The notes: generated from the sequence alone by a model not told the origin. 64,000 nt of DNA from Parasegetibacter sp. NRK P23 (GCF_023721715.1 NZ_JAMDLG010000002.1:1-64000), one strand, 5' to 3'; positions 44,151-54,098 are shown, numbered from the stretch's first letter. Program-made: numbers and translations.

Positions 44151-45451
44151 GTCGGAAGTTTATTGAGTTTTTTAGTGAATAGTCTGGTCAGCAACCTGTA
44201 ATCTTCCTTTTTGTAGGTGATGATTTGTTTCACCTCCATATCCACCGCCTGGGCATAGAGGAAGAGAAAAATAATGGCGGCCACCGAGTAACTGATGGTG
44301 GAGGCCAGGGCCGAACCCGCTGCGCCATGGGTGGGTATCCAGAGCAGGTTAAGCACGATGTTCAGCACCAGCGCCGGGATCATGGCTTTGATGGCGATCC
44401 ACGGTTTTCCCTTGCCGGCGAGGTCCATATTCAATACTTTAAAAACCGTGAGCAGGAGCACGCCCGGAAGCAGGATCTGCTGCACCTTCGCGCTGCGTTG
44501 AAAGGCTTCTCCGAAAAGCAGCGTGATGATCTGTTCTGAATACATAAACAGTATTAAGGACAATACACCCACCACCAGGATGGAAATGCGCAGCAGGGGC
44601 GCTACTTTTTCCGAGTACGCGCGACCATTGGCCGCCGTGGCGCTGCCCGAAAATACAAGTGTACTCAGCAACATGGGAATTTCCCATAAGTACTCCATCA
44701 ATTGGGCACCCCGCGAATAAATGCCGAGTTCATGCGCGGTGGAGAGCCTGTCCATGAGGAATATATCGATCCGGTAATTCAGGTTGATGACCAATAAGGA
44801 AACCGCGTAAACGATGCCCAGGGAAAGCAGGGATTTTACTACTTTCCATTCGATGGTAAAACTGAAACTCTTGATGAACCTGTTCTTAAACAACAGGATC
44901 GCCGACATCACCAAGGGACCACCGATCGCGGCCATCATGCCACCGGTAATGCCCATGTTCAGGAACACCACCAGCAGGCCGGTAAGCAATAGTATTACAA
45001 AGGAAGGAAGCCAGTTGATGCGGTTGAAGGTGCGGATATTATTTTGTCCCAGGAAGATGCCGGAATTATAGGTATTGAACAAGTTAAACGGGATAGGCGC
45101 CATGGCGAGCAATACCAGCCAGGTGTTGTGTCCGGCGCTGCTCATGTTTTTCATCAGCAGGAAACAACTCAGCATACTGAACAGTGTGGAGATCACCCAG
45201 ATGTGCACCAGCGCTGTTTTAATCGCGGTCTCATCATATTGTTTCTGCCCCACGAGGTAAGTGGTGGACTGCCTTACGCCCAGCGATCCGATAGACATGA
45301 AAAGCATGGGGAATACATTCAGCGCGGTAATGATCCCGGTTTGTTCAGGACCGAGCCACCTGGAAAGGATGACCGCCTTGCCCAACCCGAAAAGGATCAC
45401 GCCCGCTTTGCTGAAAGCCACGCTTACCAGGTCTTTAAAAAACTTGCTCAT
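44147..45451 (-). CDS. Polysaccharide flippase (Wzx-like, MOP superfamily)
   Basis: The 434-residue protein has about twelve to fourteen membrane helices and the MOP-type opening (FSKAGVILFGLGKAVILSRW). It is expected to flip the lipid-linked repeat unit across the inner membrane. It overlaps the murA-like gene by 17 nt and the murB-like gene by 4 nt, so these three genes are translationally linked. Confidence 0.9.
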   Translation of the reverse strand: MSKFFKDLVSVAFSKAGVILFGLGKAVILSRWLGPEQTGIITALNVFPMLFMSIGSLGVRQSTTYLVGQKQYDETAIKTALVHIWVISTLFSMLSCFLLMKNMSSAGHNTWLVLLAMAPIPFNLFNTYNSGIFLGQNNIRTFNRINWLPSFVILLLTGLLVVFLNMGITGGMMAAIGGPLVMSAILLFKNRFIKSFSFTIEWKVVKSLLSLGIVYAVSLLVINLNYRIDIFLMDRLSTAHELGIYSRGAQLMEYLWEIPMLLSTLVFSGSATAANGRAYSEKVAPLLRISILVVGVLSLILFMYSEQIITLLFGEAFQRSAKVQQILLPGVLLLTVFKVLNMDLAGKGKPWIAIKAMIPALVLNIVLNLLWIPTHGAAGSALASTISYSVAAIIFLFLYAQAVDMEVKQIITYKKEDYRLLTRLFTKKLNKLPT

Positions 45452-46739
45452 GCACAGCTTCTTTGATGTCGATGGAAATGTTCAGCCCGGCCAGTTTTTT
45501 TTCAAGGTCGTTGTAGCCCCGCAGCGCCATTTCCACATTGCTGATCTCTGAGCGGCCCTCTGCCATCAGCGCAGCTAGCACCAGCGCCATGCTGCCCCGA
45601 AGGTCGGTAGATTGTGCCTTCGCGCTTTGAATGACCTTATTGCCATCTGTGGTGATGGATCCTTTCGACCATACCAGACCTTCCGTGTAAAATTTGAACA
45701 ACTCCGCGCAGTATTGCATGCGTTCAGGGTAGCGGTAGTCGAATATCCGGCTGATGCCGTCGGCATGAAGGCCCAGCAATACATAGAAGGGTTGCATATC
45801 GGAAATGATGCCGGGGTGTGTGCCGCAGGCCAGTTCGAAAGGTTGTATTTTCCCGTTGATAAGCGCGTCGGGTGAAACGATGATGTTCCTGGCGTTGCTG
45901 TAAAAGTCGATGCCTGCTTCTTTAAGGTGGATCAGCGGTATTTCCATACTTGAAAACGGCACGTCTTCAACACGGATGGTACCACCTGAAATGATGCCGT
46001 ACACCATCCAGGTGAGCGCTTCAATACGGTCGGGCATCACCCTGAAAATAGAGCCGCGTAAAAACTTACTGCCCGACACTTTGATATAGCTGTTACCCAC
46101 CACATCTATCCTCGCACCCAACGTTCTGAGGAACTCAATCAGTGATTCTACTTCAGGGGAGATGTACGCGTTTTTAATGATGGTTTCGCCTTCAATGGTG
46201 GAAGCGGAAATGAGCGCATTTTCTGTTCCCCCGATCGTGGAAATGGGGAAGTTGATTTCTCCGGGTTTAAATCCATGCTTCGCTACTACTTCAATGTAAT
46301 CGGGCTTTTCGGTAACGGTGGCCCCAAGTTTTTCCCATACCATCATGTGCAGGTCGTATCCCCTGCTGCCGATTTTGCAACCACCTGGATAGGGGATTCT
46401 CGCCACGCCGGATCGCTTGATAAGGCCCGGTACCAACAGGTAAGTGGTACGGATGGGGTAATCGTAATGATCGAGTACATGGTCCATGAAGCCGGAAGGA
46501 TCGATATCAACGGACTGGTTTTCGCGGTCCGCCGTTACAATGCCCCCGGATTTACGGATAAAGTCCATTTTATAATTCGCGTCTACCAATTCCGTGGGGA
46601 AGTTGTCCAGCGTTACTTTACTGTCGGCGATGAGCGCCGCGGCGAGTAAGCGCGTGCCGGCGTTTTTGGCGCCGCTCACCCTCACTGTTCCATTGGGTAC
46701 TTGTTTACCTTCTATAATTGCCGTGAGATTTTTTTTCAT
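45435..46739 (-). CDS. murA: UDP-GlcNAc 1-carboxyvinyltransferase (MurA-like), in exopolysaccharide operon
   Basis: This 434-residue EPSP-synthase-fold enzyme transfers enolpyruvate from PEP to UDP-GlcNAc. All key residues seem present: K25-N26 (SGAKNAG), C121 (GGCKIGSRGYDLH, the fosfomycin target position), D314 (ISDMQPF) and the arginine in LRGSMALV. The start at MKKNLTAII (46739) leaves 10 nt after wzc; longer readings run into wzc. Together with the MurB-like enzyme it can make UDP-MurNAc within the exopolysaccharide operon. Confidence 0.9.
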   Translation of the reverse strand: MKKNLTAIIEGKQVPNGTVRVSGAKNAGTRLLAAALIADSKVTLDNFPTELVDANYKMDFIRKSGGIVTADRENQSVDIDPSGFMDHVLDHYDYPIRTTYLLVPGLIKRSGVARIPYPGGCKIGSRGYDLHMMVWEKLGATVTEKPDYIEVVAKHGFKPGEINFPISTIGGTENALISASTIEGETIIKNAYISPEVESLIEFLRTLGARIDVVGNSYIKVSGSKFLRGSIFRVMPDRIEALTWMVYGIISGGTIRVEDVPFSSMEIPLIHLKEAGIDFYSNARNIIVSPDALINGKIQPFELACGTHPGIISDMQPFYVLLGLHADGISRIFDYRYPERMQYCAELFKFYTEGLVWSKGSITTDGNKVIQSAKAQSTDLRGSMALVLAALMAEGRSEISNVEMALRGYNDLEKKLAGLNISIDIKEAVHEQVF

Positions 46740-46749
46740 AGTATGGAGT

Positions 46750-49131
46750 TTATGCGCGTTTATTTCTTTTTTTGGATTTAGGGGATTGTTCATTTTCAGT
46801 ATAGCCATAGCCGTAACTGTATCCGTAACCATATCCGTAAGGCTTCTTTTTAAATTGGATATCGTTTACCACTACGTTTATTTTCGGCAGGGAATTTTTC
46901 CGGAAGAATTTCTCGATCAGGGCCACCTGTTGTTTGAATGTCAGCCGGTGGCGCACGATATAGAAGGTTGCGTCGGCGAAAGCGCCCAGAATCTCCGCGT
47001 CAGTAACCATTCCGGCGGGCGGTGTGTCGATGATGATGTAGTCGTATTCCTCTTTCAGTTCGCGGAACAGCTCGACTGTTTTCGGCAACATCAGCAACTC
47101 GGTGGGGTTCGGCGGAAGCGAGCCGGAAGAAAGCACATCGAAACTGTCTGAGGTGCCGGAAGGTTGGATCCACGGCCGCCAGTCGTTACCGGCAGAAATG
47201 ATGTAATTGCTGAATCCCTTCTTTTCCAGCTGAAGGTTTTCCGATATTTTCGGTTTACGCAAATCGAGTTCGAGCAGGATCACTTTTTTCCCGGCCAACG
47301 CAAGCGTGGCGCAAAGGTTGATGGAAAGAAAAGATTTTCCTTCGCCGCTCATACTGGAGGTAACAAGGATGGTTTTCTGGTGATCGCCGGGCAACAGGAA
47401 CTGTATATTGGTGCGCAGCGACCTGAATTGCTCTGAGATAATACGCCTTGATTTCATGGAGATCACCACATGCGAGCCTTCATCGTTGTGCCCGATCTCG
47501 CCAATAACAGGGGCGTTGGTGAGGGCCGCGACAGTTTCGGGGGAATCGATCCTGTTGTTAAAGATATCTTTGCCAAAACTGATAAAGAAAGGAATGACCA
47601 AACCAGCCAGCAGACCTGAAAGCAGGATGAGGCCTTTCTTCGGACTGATAGGCAGGTTGTTGGCCTTGGCCTGGTCGATGATCCGGGCGTTGGCAATGGT
47701 GGCCGACTTTGAAATCGCCGTCTCTTCCATCTTCTTCAGTAAAAAAAGATAGAGCTCCTGTTTGATGGATTGCTGCCGTGTGAAATCGAGGTAGGTTCTC
47801 TCTTTTGCCGGCACTTTGCTGACCTGACTCTCAAAACTGTCCGTGCGCTTTTTGAGTTCCGCCACGCTGATCTCGATTCCTTTTTTCACGGATGCGATGC
47901 TGCTTAAGAGTTCTAGCCGAAGGTTACGCAATTGTTCATCCATCGTCTCAATCACCGGGTGTTTCAGCGTAAGCCCCATCAGCGCTTTGTCGCGCTGCAA
48001 CTGCATTTCGTTGTAACGTTGTACCAGCGATATGAATCCCGCGTCCTGCATCACCAGGGAAGAGGGGACCACGCGGCTGTTGTTCATATTGTTCTGCAGG
48101 AATTGCTCAAGGGCGCTTACTACCGACAACTGTACTTCAAGTCCGGTCTGTTGTTTCGCGTATTCGCTGGTGTTTTGCAGCAGCAGGGTAGACTGCGTGG
48201 CCAGGTCCGTAAGTTTGTTGTCCGTTTTGAACGTCTGGATATCCTTTTCTATGCCTGATAATTCTCCGGTTACAAGCCTTAACCGGTCGGCAATGAATTT
48301 CATCGTACTGTCGGCGATCCTGTTTTTGTCGTTCACATTCGCCTGCATATAGGAAACGATAAGGTCGTTCAGGATGGCTTCTCCTTTTTCAGGTATGCTG
48401 TTGTTCAGGCTGAGGTAAATGACGCTTACCTGTTTGTTCGGTATCTCCACTTTTAAGGAGGACATATATTGCTGCACGACGAGATCGAAGGGACGAACCT
48501 GTATGTTCAACGTATTTAGAGCGTTCCACTTCGCAAAGCCTGGTCCGGGGTGAAGTATAGCGCTGCCTTCAGGAAGCAACAAGGTGTCGCCCAGTTTTCC
48601 GGCGTATTTTTTTCCGGCGTTTTCCAGTTTGAATTGGGTTATTCTTTTCGGATCAAATTGAAAAGTATATTGAACCGGGGCTTTTATGCTTTCATGAACC
48701 GAGTCCAGGAATTGCAACCGGACAGGGCTGGCGGTGTACAATTCAGTGGTTTTTAGTTTCCCGGAAACCGAATAGTTTACGGTCAACGAAAGTTTCTTCA
48801 CTACTTCTTCCATCAGTGCCCTGCTCTTGAATATCTCTGCTTCATTGTCTACGGTACTCTTCCCCACCAGGCCAAAATCTTCCAACAGACCGGCCTCGCC
48901 GAAACTGGTACTTTTTTTATCGTCCTGCACCAGCACGGATGCATGTACTTTGTACGACGGATAAGCCAGTTTCAGGTATACGAATGCAAGTCCCAGACAG
49001 ACGGCAACAGATACGATGAGCCAGGGCCATAAGCTGAAAAATTTTCCTGCTATTTTCCGGAAGAAAAGTACGCCTTGTTCTGTTTCGTTTTCTTCGTTCG
49101 CCAAAGGTTTATAAGGTGTTGTGGTATGCAT
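46750..49131 (-). CDS. wzc: Polysaccharide co-polymerase / tyrosine autokinase (Wzc)
   Basis: The 793-residue protein has an N-terminal membrane helix (about 33-57), a Wzz domain with periplasmic coiled coils, a second helix near 505-525, and a cytoplasmic BY-kinase domain with Walker A (SSMSGEGKSF), Walker A' (LLELDLRKP) and Walker B (IIIDTPP). It ends in a tyrosine cluster (YGYGYGYSYGYGY) followed by a basic tail. Wzc controls chain length and export by cycles of tyrosine autophosphorylation and pairs with Wza, encoded 7 nt upstream. No separate tyrosine phosphatase gene is seen in the window. Confidence 0.95.
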   Translation of the reverse strand: MHTTTPYKPLANEENETEQGVLFFRKIAGKFFSLWPWLIVSVAVCLGLAFVYLKLAYPSYKVHASVLVQDDKKSTSFGEAGLLEDFGLVGKSTVDNEAEIFKSRALMEEVVKKLSLTVNYSVSGKLKTTELYTASPVRLQFLDSVHESIKAPVQYTFQFDPKRITQFKLENAGKKYAGKLGDTLLLPEGSAILHPGPGFAKWNALNTLNIQVRPFDLVVQQYMSSLKVEIPNKQVSVIYLSLNNSIPEKGEAILNDLIVSYMQANVNDKNRIADSTMKFIADRLRLVTGELSGIEKDIQTFKTDNKLTDLATQSTLLLQNTSEYAKQQTGLEVQLSVVSALEQFLQNNMNNSRVVPSSLVMQDAGFISLVQRYNEMQLQRDKALMGLTLKHPVIETMDEQLRNLRLELLSSIASVKKGIEISVAELKKRTDSFESQVSKVPAKERTYLDFTRQQSIKQELYLFLLKKMEETAISKSATIANARIIDQAKANNLPISPKKGLILLSGLLAGLVIPFFISFGKDIFNNRIDSPETVAALTNAPVIGEIGHNDEGSHVVISMKSRRIISEQFRSLRTNIQFLLPGDHQKTILVTSSMSGEGKSFLSINLCATLALAGKKVILLELDLRKPKISENLQLEKKGFSNYIISAGNDWRPWIQPSGTSDSFDVLSSGSLPPNPTELLMLPKTVELFRELKEEYDYIIIDTPPAGMVTDAEILGAFADATFYIVRHRLTFKQQVALIEKFFRKNSLPKINVVVNDIQFKKKPYGYGYGYSYGYGYTENEQSPKSKKRNKRA

Positions 49132-49138
49132 AGGATTT

Positions 49139-49939
49139 TTATAACCGGGTAAGTAAAATGATCAGTACCGATATGCCCGAAGCGGCCAGGGTGATGTTTC
49201 TGGAACGGTGCGCGTCAGTAGACGCGATCTTCGCCTTGTTCGGCTCCACATACAATACATCTCCCTGTCGTAAATAGAAATACGGGGATTGCGTAATGGA
49301 TGATGCGTTAAGGTCAAGCCGGGCGTAAATCTTTTTATCCGCTGAATCCCTTACCAGGAGGATGTTGTCTCTCTTGCCATAGATCGTCAGGTCTCCGGCC
49401 ATGCCAATGGCATCGAGCACGGAAATTTTTTCATTGGGAACAGTATAGCTGGATGGACGCGCCACTTCACCCAGTACAGTAATCGTGAAATTAATATACC
49501 GTACACTGACCACCGGATCCCGATACAGTGCGGCGATGCGGTTTCTGATCATTTCCTTCGCTTCGGTGGTGGTGCTGCCCTGAACTTTTATTTTCCCCGC
49601 CAGCGGAAGTTCGATGTTACCTTCTTTATCGACCATGAAGCCGTTAATGGATTGCGGTGCGGAAGCGCTGATGCTGCCGGATTGAACGGCGAAGCTTGCG
49701 GAGTTGGCCGCGGTAAGGATACTGTTGGCTTGCGGATCCAATGTAAGTATGGATATCTGTAGGATATCATTGGGTTTAATTACCGGGTCCGTATAAGTGG
49801 AAACTGTGGTGGTGAAGGTGTTGTTGTACAATGAATCCGGAACATCTTCAAGGTACGCTATCTTCTTTGCGGTTCCGCAGGAGGTGACCGTTGCTAATAG
49901 CACGGCAGGTATGAATACTTTCATAAAATGGTTTCCCAT
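49139..49939 (-). CDS. wza: Polysaccharide export lipoprotein (Wza-like)
   Basis: This 266-residue protein has a signal sequence with a lipobox ending TVTSC (about residue 21), a poly-export domain (DPVIKPNDILQISI), an SLBB domain (ITVLGEVARPSSYTVPN) and a C-terminal hydrophobic helix. It forms the outer-membrane export channel for the polysaccharide. It is the first gene of the fourteen-gene operon. A second in-frame ATG at 49924 is an equally good start. Confidence 0.92.
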   Translation of the reverse strand: MGNHFMKVFIPAVLLATVTSCGTAKKIAYLEDVPDSLYNNTFTTTVSTYTDPVIKPNDILQISILTLDPQANSILTAANSASFAVQSGSISASAPQSINGFMVDKEGNIELPLAGKIKVQGSTTTEAKEMIRNRIAALYRDPVVSVRYINFTITVLGEVARPSSYTVPNEKISVLDAIGMAGDLTIYGKRDNILLVRDSADKKIYARLDLNASSITQSPYFYLRQGDVLYVEPNKAKIASTDAHRSRNITLAASGISVLIILLTRL

Positions 49940-49997
49940 ATACGTTTGGATATTGAATGTAATTGGTAAAAGCGTGGATATACGTCGTCCGTGGTTG

Positions 49998-50028
49998 CTA
50001 ATTTAGCGTGCAATTTTCTATCCTGCAA
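49998..50028 (-). promoter_or_regulatory. Candidate promoter of the exopolysaccharide operon
   Basis: On the minus strand TTG (50028-50026) and TAAATTAG (50005-49998, 7 of 8 to TAnnTTTG) are 20 nt apart. The leader to wza would be about 55 nt. It lies in the 558-bp AT-rich gap 49940-50497, which has no convincing gene but holds divergent promoters for this operon and the adhesin. Confidence 0.45.
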
Positions 50029-50280
50029 TCGTTCAGCAGAAAAATGAAATCTAAAAAATTTATTACGGATGAGCAGTTAGCAGTTGTGTGGAATGCTTGT
50101 GTGGTAAGTGTTTGAGAGGTTTTCTGGTAAAGCCTACTAATGGTGTTAGGTATTTACACCTAAAGTTGGGGTGAATGCAGTAGCATGCATATATAATATA
50201 AGATACGGAAAATTTTAAGCCTTATCCGGCTAAAAAAAATTATAAAAAATTTTTACTGACCATTCATTTTTCGTGTGTGC

Positions 50281-50311
50281 TTGCAAGTGAATTATTAGTT
50301 TACTAAGTTTG
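50281..50311 (+). promoter_or_regulatory. Candidate promoter of the adhesin-T9SS operon
   Basis: TTG (50281-50283) and TAAGTTTG (50304-50311, exact TAnnTTTG) are separated by 20 nt, the best promoter match seen in this window. The leader to the adhesin would be about 180 nt. Confidence 0.6.
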
Positions 50312-50497
50312 TTTGTGTCATTCAATCCTTTGAAAGCATACAACCCCGAAACTAAAATCCAGTATATGATAACATCCTTACTTACGCGCGGTTCAGTGAA
50401 CCATCTTTCACCCGCATTCAAAAAGTCGCGCTTATAGTTTTTACAGAAAGCTTGTTTCCTGCTTCAACCCGGTTGGCTGCGCTGATCGGATAAATCT

Positions 50498-53400
50498 ATG
50501 CTTATGTACTCTTTCATACTGCTGAAGAAAAGCTTCATGCAACAGCAAACGTCCGTGTTCAGGACTTTCGCGTTGTTTTGTTGTTTGCTGCTTTCCGCCA
50601 ACATGGTGCTGGCCGGAAAGCCTCCCGGGGTGCCCGATGTGGACCATCCCGATACCAGGCTCGTGGTGGTGGCGAACCTGGCCGTGGCCGATGGTTCTTC
50701 TACCAATACAGTGAAGGCGCACATCGTGGATGAGTTTGGCAATCCTGTAGTGAATCAGGAAGTGTCTTTTGAAGTGAACGGCACTTTCTTTACTGCGTTC
50801 ACCAATGCCAGCGGCGATGCGTTGTTGTCTTTCTCTGTGAATACCGCGGGGAACGTTTCGATAAAAGCGAGGGTAGGAGGTAAACTGTTGAAGTTCTCCA
50901 ATCCCATTACCGTAACCTTCGTTCCGGGACCGGTGAGCGTGGTGGTGGAGGATACTTATCTTGAAGTAGTACACGACAATGCCATTGCCAACGGAACGGC
51001 CACCAACCGGGTGAAGGCGCATGTAACGGATGCGAATGGTAACCTGATCATCAACCAGCCTGTCACCTTCCAGATACTGAGCGGAACCGGAACCCTGATG
51101 GGGTCACATACGGTAAATACGGGTCCCGGCGGAGAAGCGTACATTGATATTGTGAGCACAGTCGCCGGGCAGGTAAGTATCATCGCCAACCTGGGCGGAC
51201 TCGCCATTGTGAATGGAAGTCCTGCCGTTGTTACGTTTGTGGCCGACGTGCCCGATCTGTCGGCTGGCGGGGGAACTGCGCTGAGCGTTGTTACGAACAA
51301 TGCGGTGGCGAATGGAACGGCTACCAATAGTGTGAAGGCGACCGTGGTGGATGCGAACGGAAACCCCGTGGCCAATCAATCCGTGGAGTTTTTTATTTAC
51401 AATGGTGTTGGCGTGATTGTAGGTTCATCAACGGTTGTCACCGGTCCCAACGGGGAAGCGGAAATTCAATTGACCAGCACCGTCGCCGGACAAGTAAGTA
51501 TTACGGCTGAATTGAATGGAGCGCCAATTGTGAATGGAAGTCCCGCCGTTGTTACGTTTGTGGCCGATGTGCCCGATGTTTCGGCGGGTGGTGGCAGCAA
51601 CCTGAGCGTGGTGACCACGAATGCTATTGCCAATGGAACGGCTGTAAACAGTGTAAAAGCAACTTTACGTGATGCCAATGGAAACCTCGTGGCGAACCAG
51701 GCCGTGGAGTTTTTTATCATAGACGGAAACGGAAATATAGTGGGTACTTCCACCGTTACCACCGATGCGAACGGGGAAGCAATAATTGAAATCACGAGTA
51801 CGGTTGCTGGCAATGTAAGCATTGGCGCGAATGTAAACGGCACGGCCATTGTGAACGGAAGCCCCGCCATTGTTACGTTTGTGGCCGATGTGCCCGATGT
51901 ATCAGCAGGTGGAGGTACACTATTGATAGTAGAGGATAACAACGCTGTAGCGAATGGTACTGCTACAAATAGTGTGAAAGCCATCGTGAAAGATGCGAAT
52001 GGAAATCCCGTGGCCAACCAGGCGGTGGAATTTTTTATCGTTGATGGAAACGGAAACATCGTAGGAAGTAGTACTGTTAATACCGGTCCCAATGGAGAAG
52101 CTTTAATAACCCTTACCAGCACTGTTGCCGGCAATGTAAGCATCGGCGCGAATATAAACGGATCGCCCATTGTAAACGGAAGCCCTGCGGTGGTGACGTT
52201 CGTGCCCGATGTACCGGATGTTTCAGCGGGTGGCGGAACTTTATTACTGGTGGTAGACAACAATGCGGTGGCCAACGGAACCGCTACAAATAGTGTGAAA
52301 GCCATCGTGAAAGATGCGAACGGAAACCCTGTAGCGAACCAGGCCGTGGAATTTTTTATCATAGATGGCAACGGAAATATAGTGGGAAGCAATACCGTGA
52401 TGACCGGTCCCAATGGAGAAGCGTTGATCACCCTTACCAGCACGGTTGCCGGTAACGTAAGTATTGGCGCGAATATCAATGGATCACCTGTCGTGAATGG
52501 AAGTCCTGCGGTAGTCACATTTGTACCCGATGTCCCCGATGTGTCCGCCGGTGGCGGAACTGAACTGGTGGTGGTCACGAACAATGCGGCCGCCAATGGA
52601 ACCGCTGCGAACAGTGTGAAGGTGGTGGTGAAGGATGCAAATGGCAATCCTGTTCCCAACCAAACGGTGGAATTTTTTATCACAGATGGAACAGGTGCTA
52701 TTGTTGGCTCGGCGACAGTTACTACAGATGCGAATGGAGAAGCTACGGTGCAAATTACCAGTACCGTGGTGGGTAACGTGAGCCTCCGCGCCGAAGTGAA
52801 CGGCACACCCGTTGTGAATGGAATCCCGGCCGTGGTAACTTTTGTACCCGATGTGCCGGATGTATCCGCTGGTGGCGGTACGGTTTTGAGTGTGGTTACT
52901 ACAAACGCGATCGCTAACGGAACGGCCACCAATAGTGTGAAAGCCGTGGTGAAGGATGCGAATGGTAATCCTGTTCCCAATCAAACGGTGGAGTTCTTTA
53001 TCACAGATGGAACCGGTACAATTGTCGGAAGTTCGACAGTAACCACCGATGCCAATGGAGAAGCGGTGGTTCAACTTACCAGCACTGTCGCGGGCAATGT
53101 GAGCATCCGGGCCGAAGTGAACGGATCACCCATTGTGAATGGAAGTCCCGCGGTGGTAACGTTTGTACCGGATGTGCCTGATATGTCTGCCGGTGGCGGA
53201 ACTGAACTGGTGGTGGTAACGAACAACGCAGCAGCCAATGGTACGGCCACCAATAGTATAAAAGCCGTGGTGAAAGATATGAACGGCAATTCCGTTCCCA
53301 ATCAAACGGTGGAGTTCTTTATCACGGATGGAACAGGTACCATTGTAGGCTCCTCCGTTGTTACCACGAATGCCAATGGAGAAGCGCTGATCGAAATTAC

Positions 53401-54082
53401 GAGTACGGTGGCGGGAATGGTTCGCCTGAAAGCGAATGTGAACGGAACGGAGATTATAAAAGGAAGTCCCGCTGAGGTTGAATTCATCTGGCAGCCCGAT
53501 ACGGATAATCCGGCCACCGTTTTATTGGTGGTGGATGATAATGCATTGGCCGATGGTACGGAAAAGAACAGCATCAAGGCGCATGTGGTGGCGCCCGATG
53601 GTAACGTGCTGCCCAATAAAAACGTACGTTTCAGGATCGCTTCCGGAAACGGGGAAATCGTAACGCCGCAACCGGTGATGACGGATGCGAATGGGGACGC
53701 GCAGATATATATCATCAGCCAAACGCCCGGCCAGGTGCAGTTCTCCGCTGATGTCGAGGATAAATCCATCAAGAACGGAAGTCCCGCCACAGTGAAATTC
53801 GTGACCCCGGATATTTGGGTGCCCCGTGTGTTCACACCCAACAACGATGGCAGGAACGATATCATCCGGCCCATCATTACGGCACCCATCAAATTCACTT
53901 ACTTCAGCATTTACAACAGGTGGGGCAACCTGCTCTTTTCCACCGCCGATCCGAACAAGGGATGGGACGGTCGCTTCAAAGGGGTGATTCAACCCAATGA
54001 AACCTATATCTGGATCATAACCGGAACCGATAAAGATAACCATCCAGTGAAAAGAAGGGGCATGTTCTCCCTCGTTCGCTGA
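50498..54082 (+). CDS. Large Ig-like-repeat adhesin with T9SS type-B sorting domain
   Basis: The 1194-residue secreted protein has a signal peptide (cleavage near VLAG), ten bacterial Ig-like (invasin/intimin Big_1-type) repeats marked by (L)xVVxxNAxANGTxxNxVKA and VTFVPDVPD segments, and a C-terminal gliding-motility type-B sorting domain (FTPNNDGRND, YNRWGNLLF, YIWIITG). The product should cross the outer membrane by type IX secretion and act at the surface in adhesion or matrix binding. A second ATG at 50537 gives a tighter signal peptide and may be the real start. PorP/SprF and OmpA-like genes follow at once. Repeats are recorded separately. Confidence 0.92.
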   Translation: MLMYSFILLKKSFMQQQTSVFRTFALFCCLLLSANMVLAGKPPGVPDVDHPDTRLVVVANLAVADGSSTNTVKAHIVDEFGNPVVNQEVSFEVNGTFFTAFTNASGDALLSFSVNTAGNVSIKARVGGKLLKFSNPITVTFVPGPVSVVVEDTYLEVVHDNAIANGTATNRVKAHVTDANGNLIINQPVTFQILSGTGTLMGSHTVNTGPGGEAYIDIVSTVAGQVSIIANLGGLAIVNGSPAVVTFVADVPDLSAGGGTALSVVTNNAVANGTATNSVKATVVDANGNPVANQSVEFFIYNGVGVIVGSSTVVTGPNGEAEIQLTSTVAGQVSITAELNGAPIVNGSPAVVTFVADVPDVSAGGGSNLSVVTTNAIANGTAVNSVKATLRDANGNLVANQAVEFFIIDGNGNIVGTSTVTTDANGEAIIEITSTVAGNVSIGANVNGTAIVNGSPAIVTFVADVPDVSAGGGTLLIVEDNNAVANGTATNSVKAIVKDANGNPVANQAVEFFIVDGNGNIVGSSTVNTGPNGEALITLTSTVAGNVSIGANINGSPIVNGSPAVVTFVPDVPDVSAGGGTLLLVVDNNAVANGTATNSVKAIVKDANGNPVANQAVEFFIIDGNGNIVGSNTVMTGPNGEALITLTSTVAGNVSIGANINGSPVVNGSPAVVTFVPDVPDVSAGGGTELVVVTNNAAANGTAANSVKVVVKDANGNPVPNQTVEFFITDGTGAIVGSATVTTDANGEATVQITSTVVGNVSLRAEVNGTPVVNGIPAVVTFVPDVPDVSAGGGTVLSVVTTNAIANGTATNSVKAVVKDANGNPVPNQTVEFFITDGTGTIVGSSTVTTDANGEAVVQLTSTVAGNVSIRAEVNGSPIVNGSPAVVTFVPDVPDMSAGGGTELVVVTNNAAANGTATNSIKAVVKDMNGNSVPNQTVEFFITDGTGTIVGSSVVTTNANGEALIEITSTVAGMVRLKANVNGTEIIKGSPAEVEFIWQPDTDNPATVLLVVDDNALADGTEKNSIKAHVVAPDGNVLPNKNVRFRIASGNGEIVTPQPVMTDANGDAQIYIISQTPGQVQFSADVEDKSIKNGSPATVKFVTPDIWVPRVFTPNNDGRNDIIRPIITAPIKFTYFSIYNRWGNLLFSTADPNKGWDGRFKGVIQPNETYIWIITGTDKDNHPVKRRGMFSLVR
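50960..53524 (+). repeat. Eight tandem in-frame repeats of 321 bp (last 318)
   Basis: Equivalent codons of successive Ig-like domains start at 50960, 51281, 51602, 51923, 52244, 52565, 52886 and 53207, each 321 bp (107 codons) apart; the next starts at 53525. A first, more distant unit starts at 50660 (300 bp). Units differ mainly at synonymous sites, and the fifth and sixth of the ten domains are nearly identical in protein. Confidence 0.95.
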
Positions 54083-54098
54083 TCCAATACATAAACCG

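Noticed and set aside
50230-50421. A small gene in the adhesin upstream region
   Set aside because: Its translation has no motif and it overlaps the best promoter match in the window.
51466-52980. A 504-codon open frame antisense to the adhesin repeats
   Set aside because: It repeats with the same 321-bp period as the sense gene and has a low-complexity T/P/A-rich translation; it is a shadow of the repeat codons.
50960-53524. CRISPR array
   Set aside because: The regular 321-bp units are in-frame protein repeats with no short conserved repeat and variable spacer pattern.
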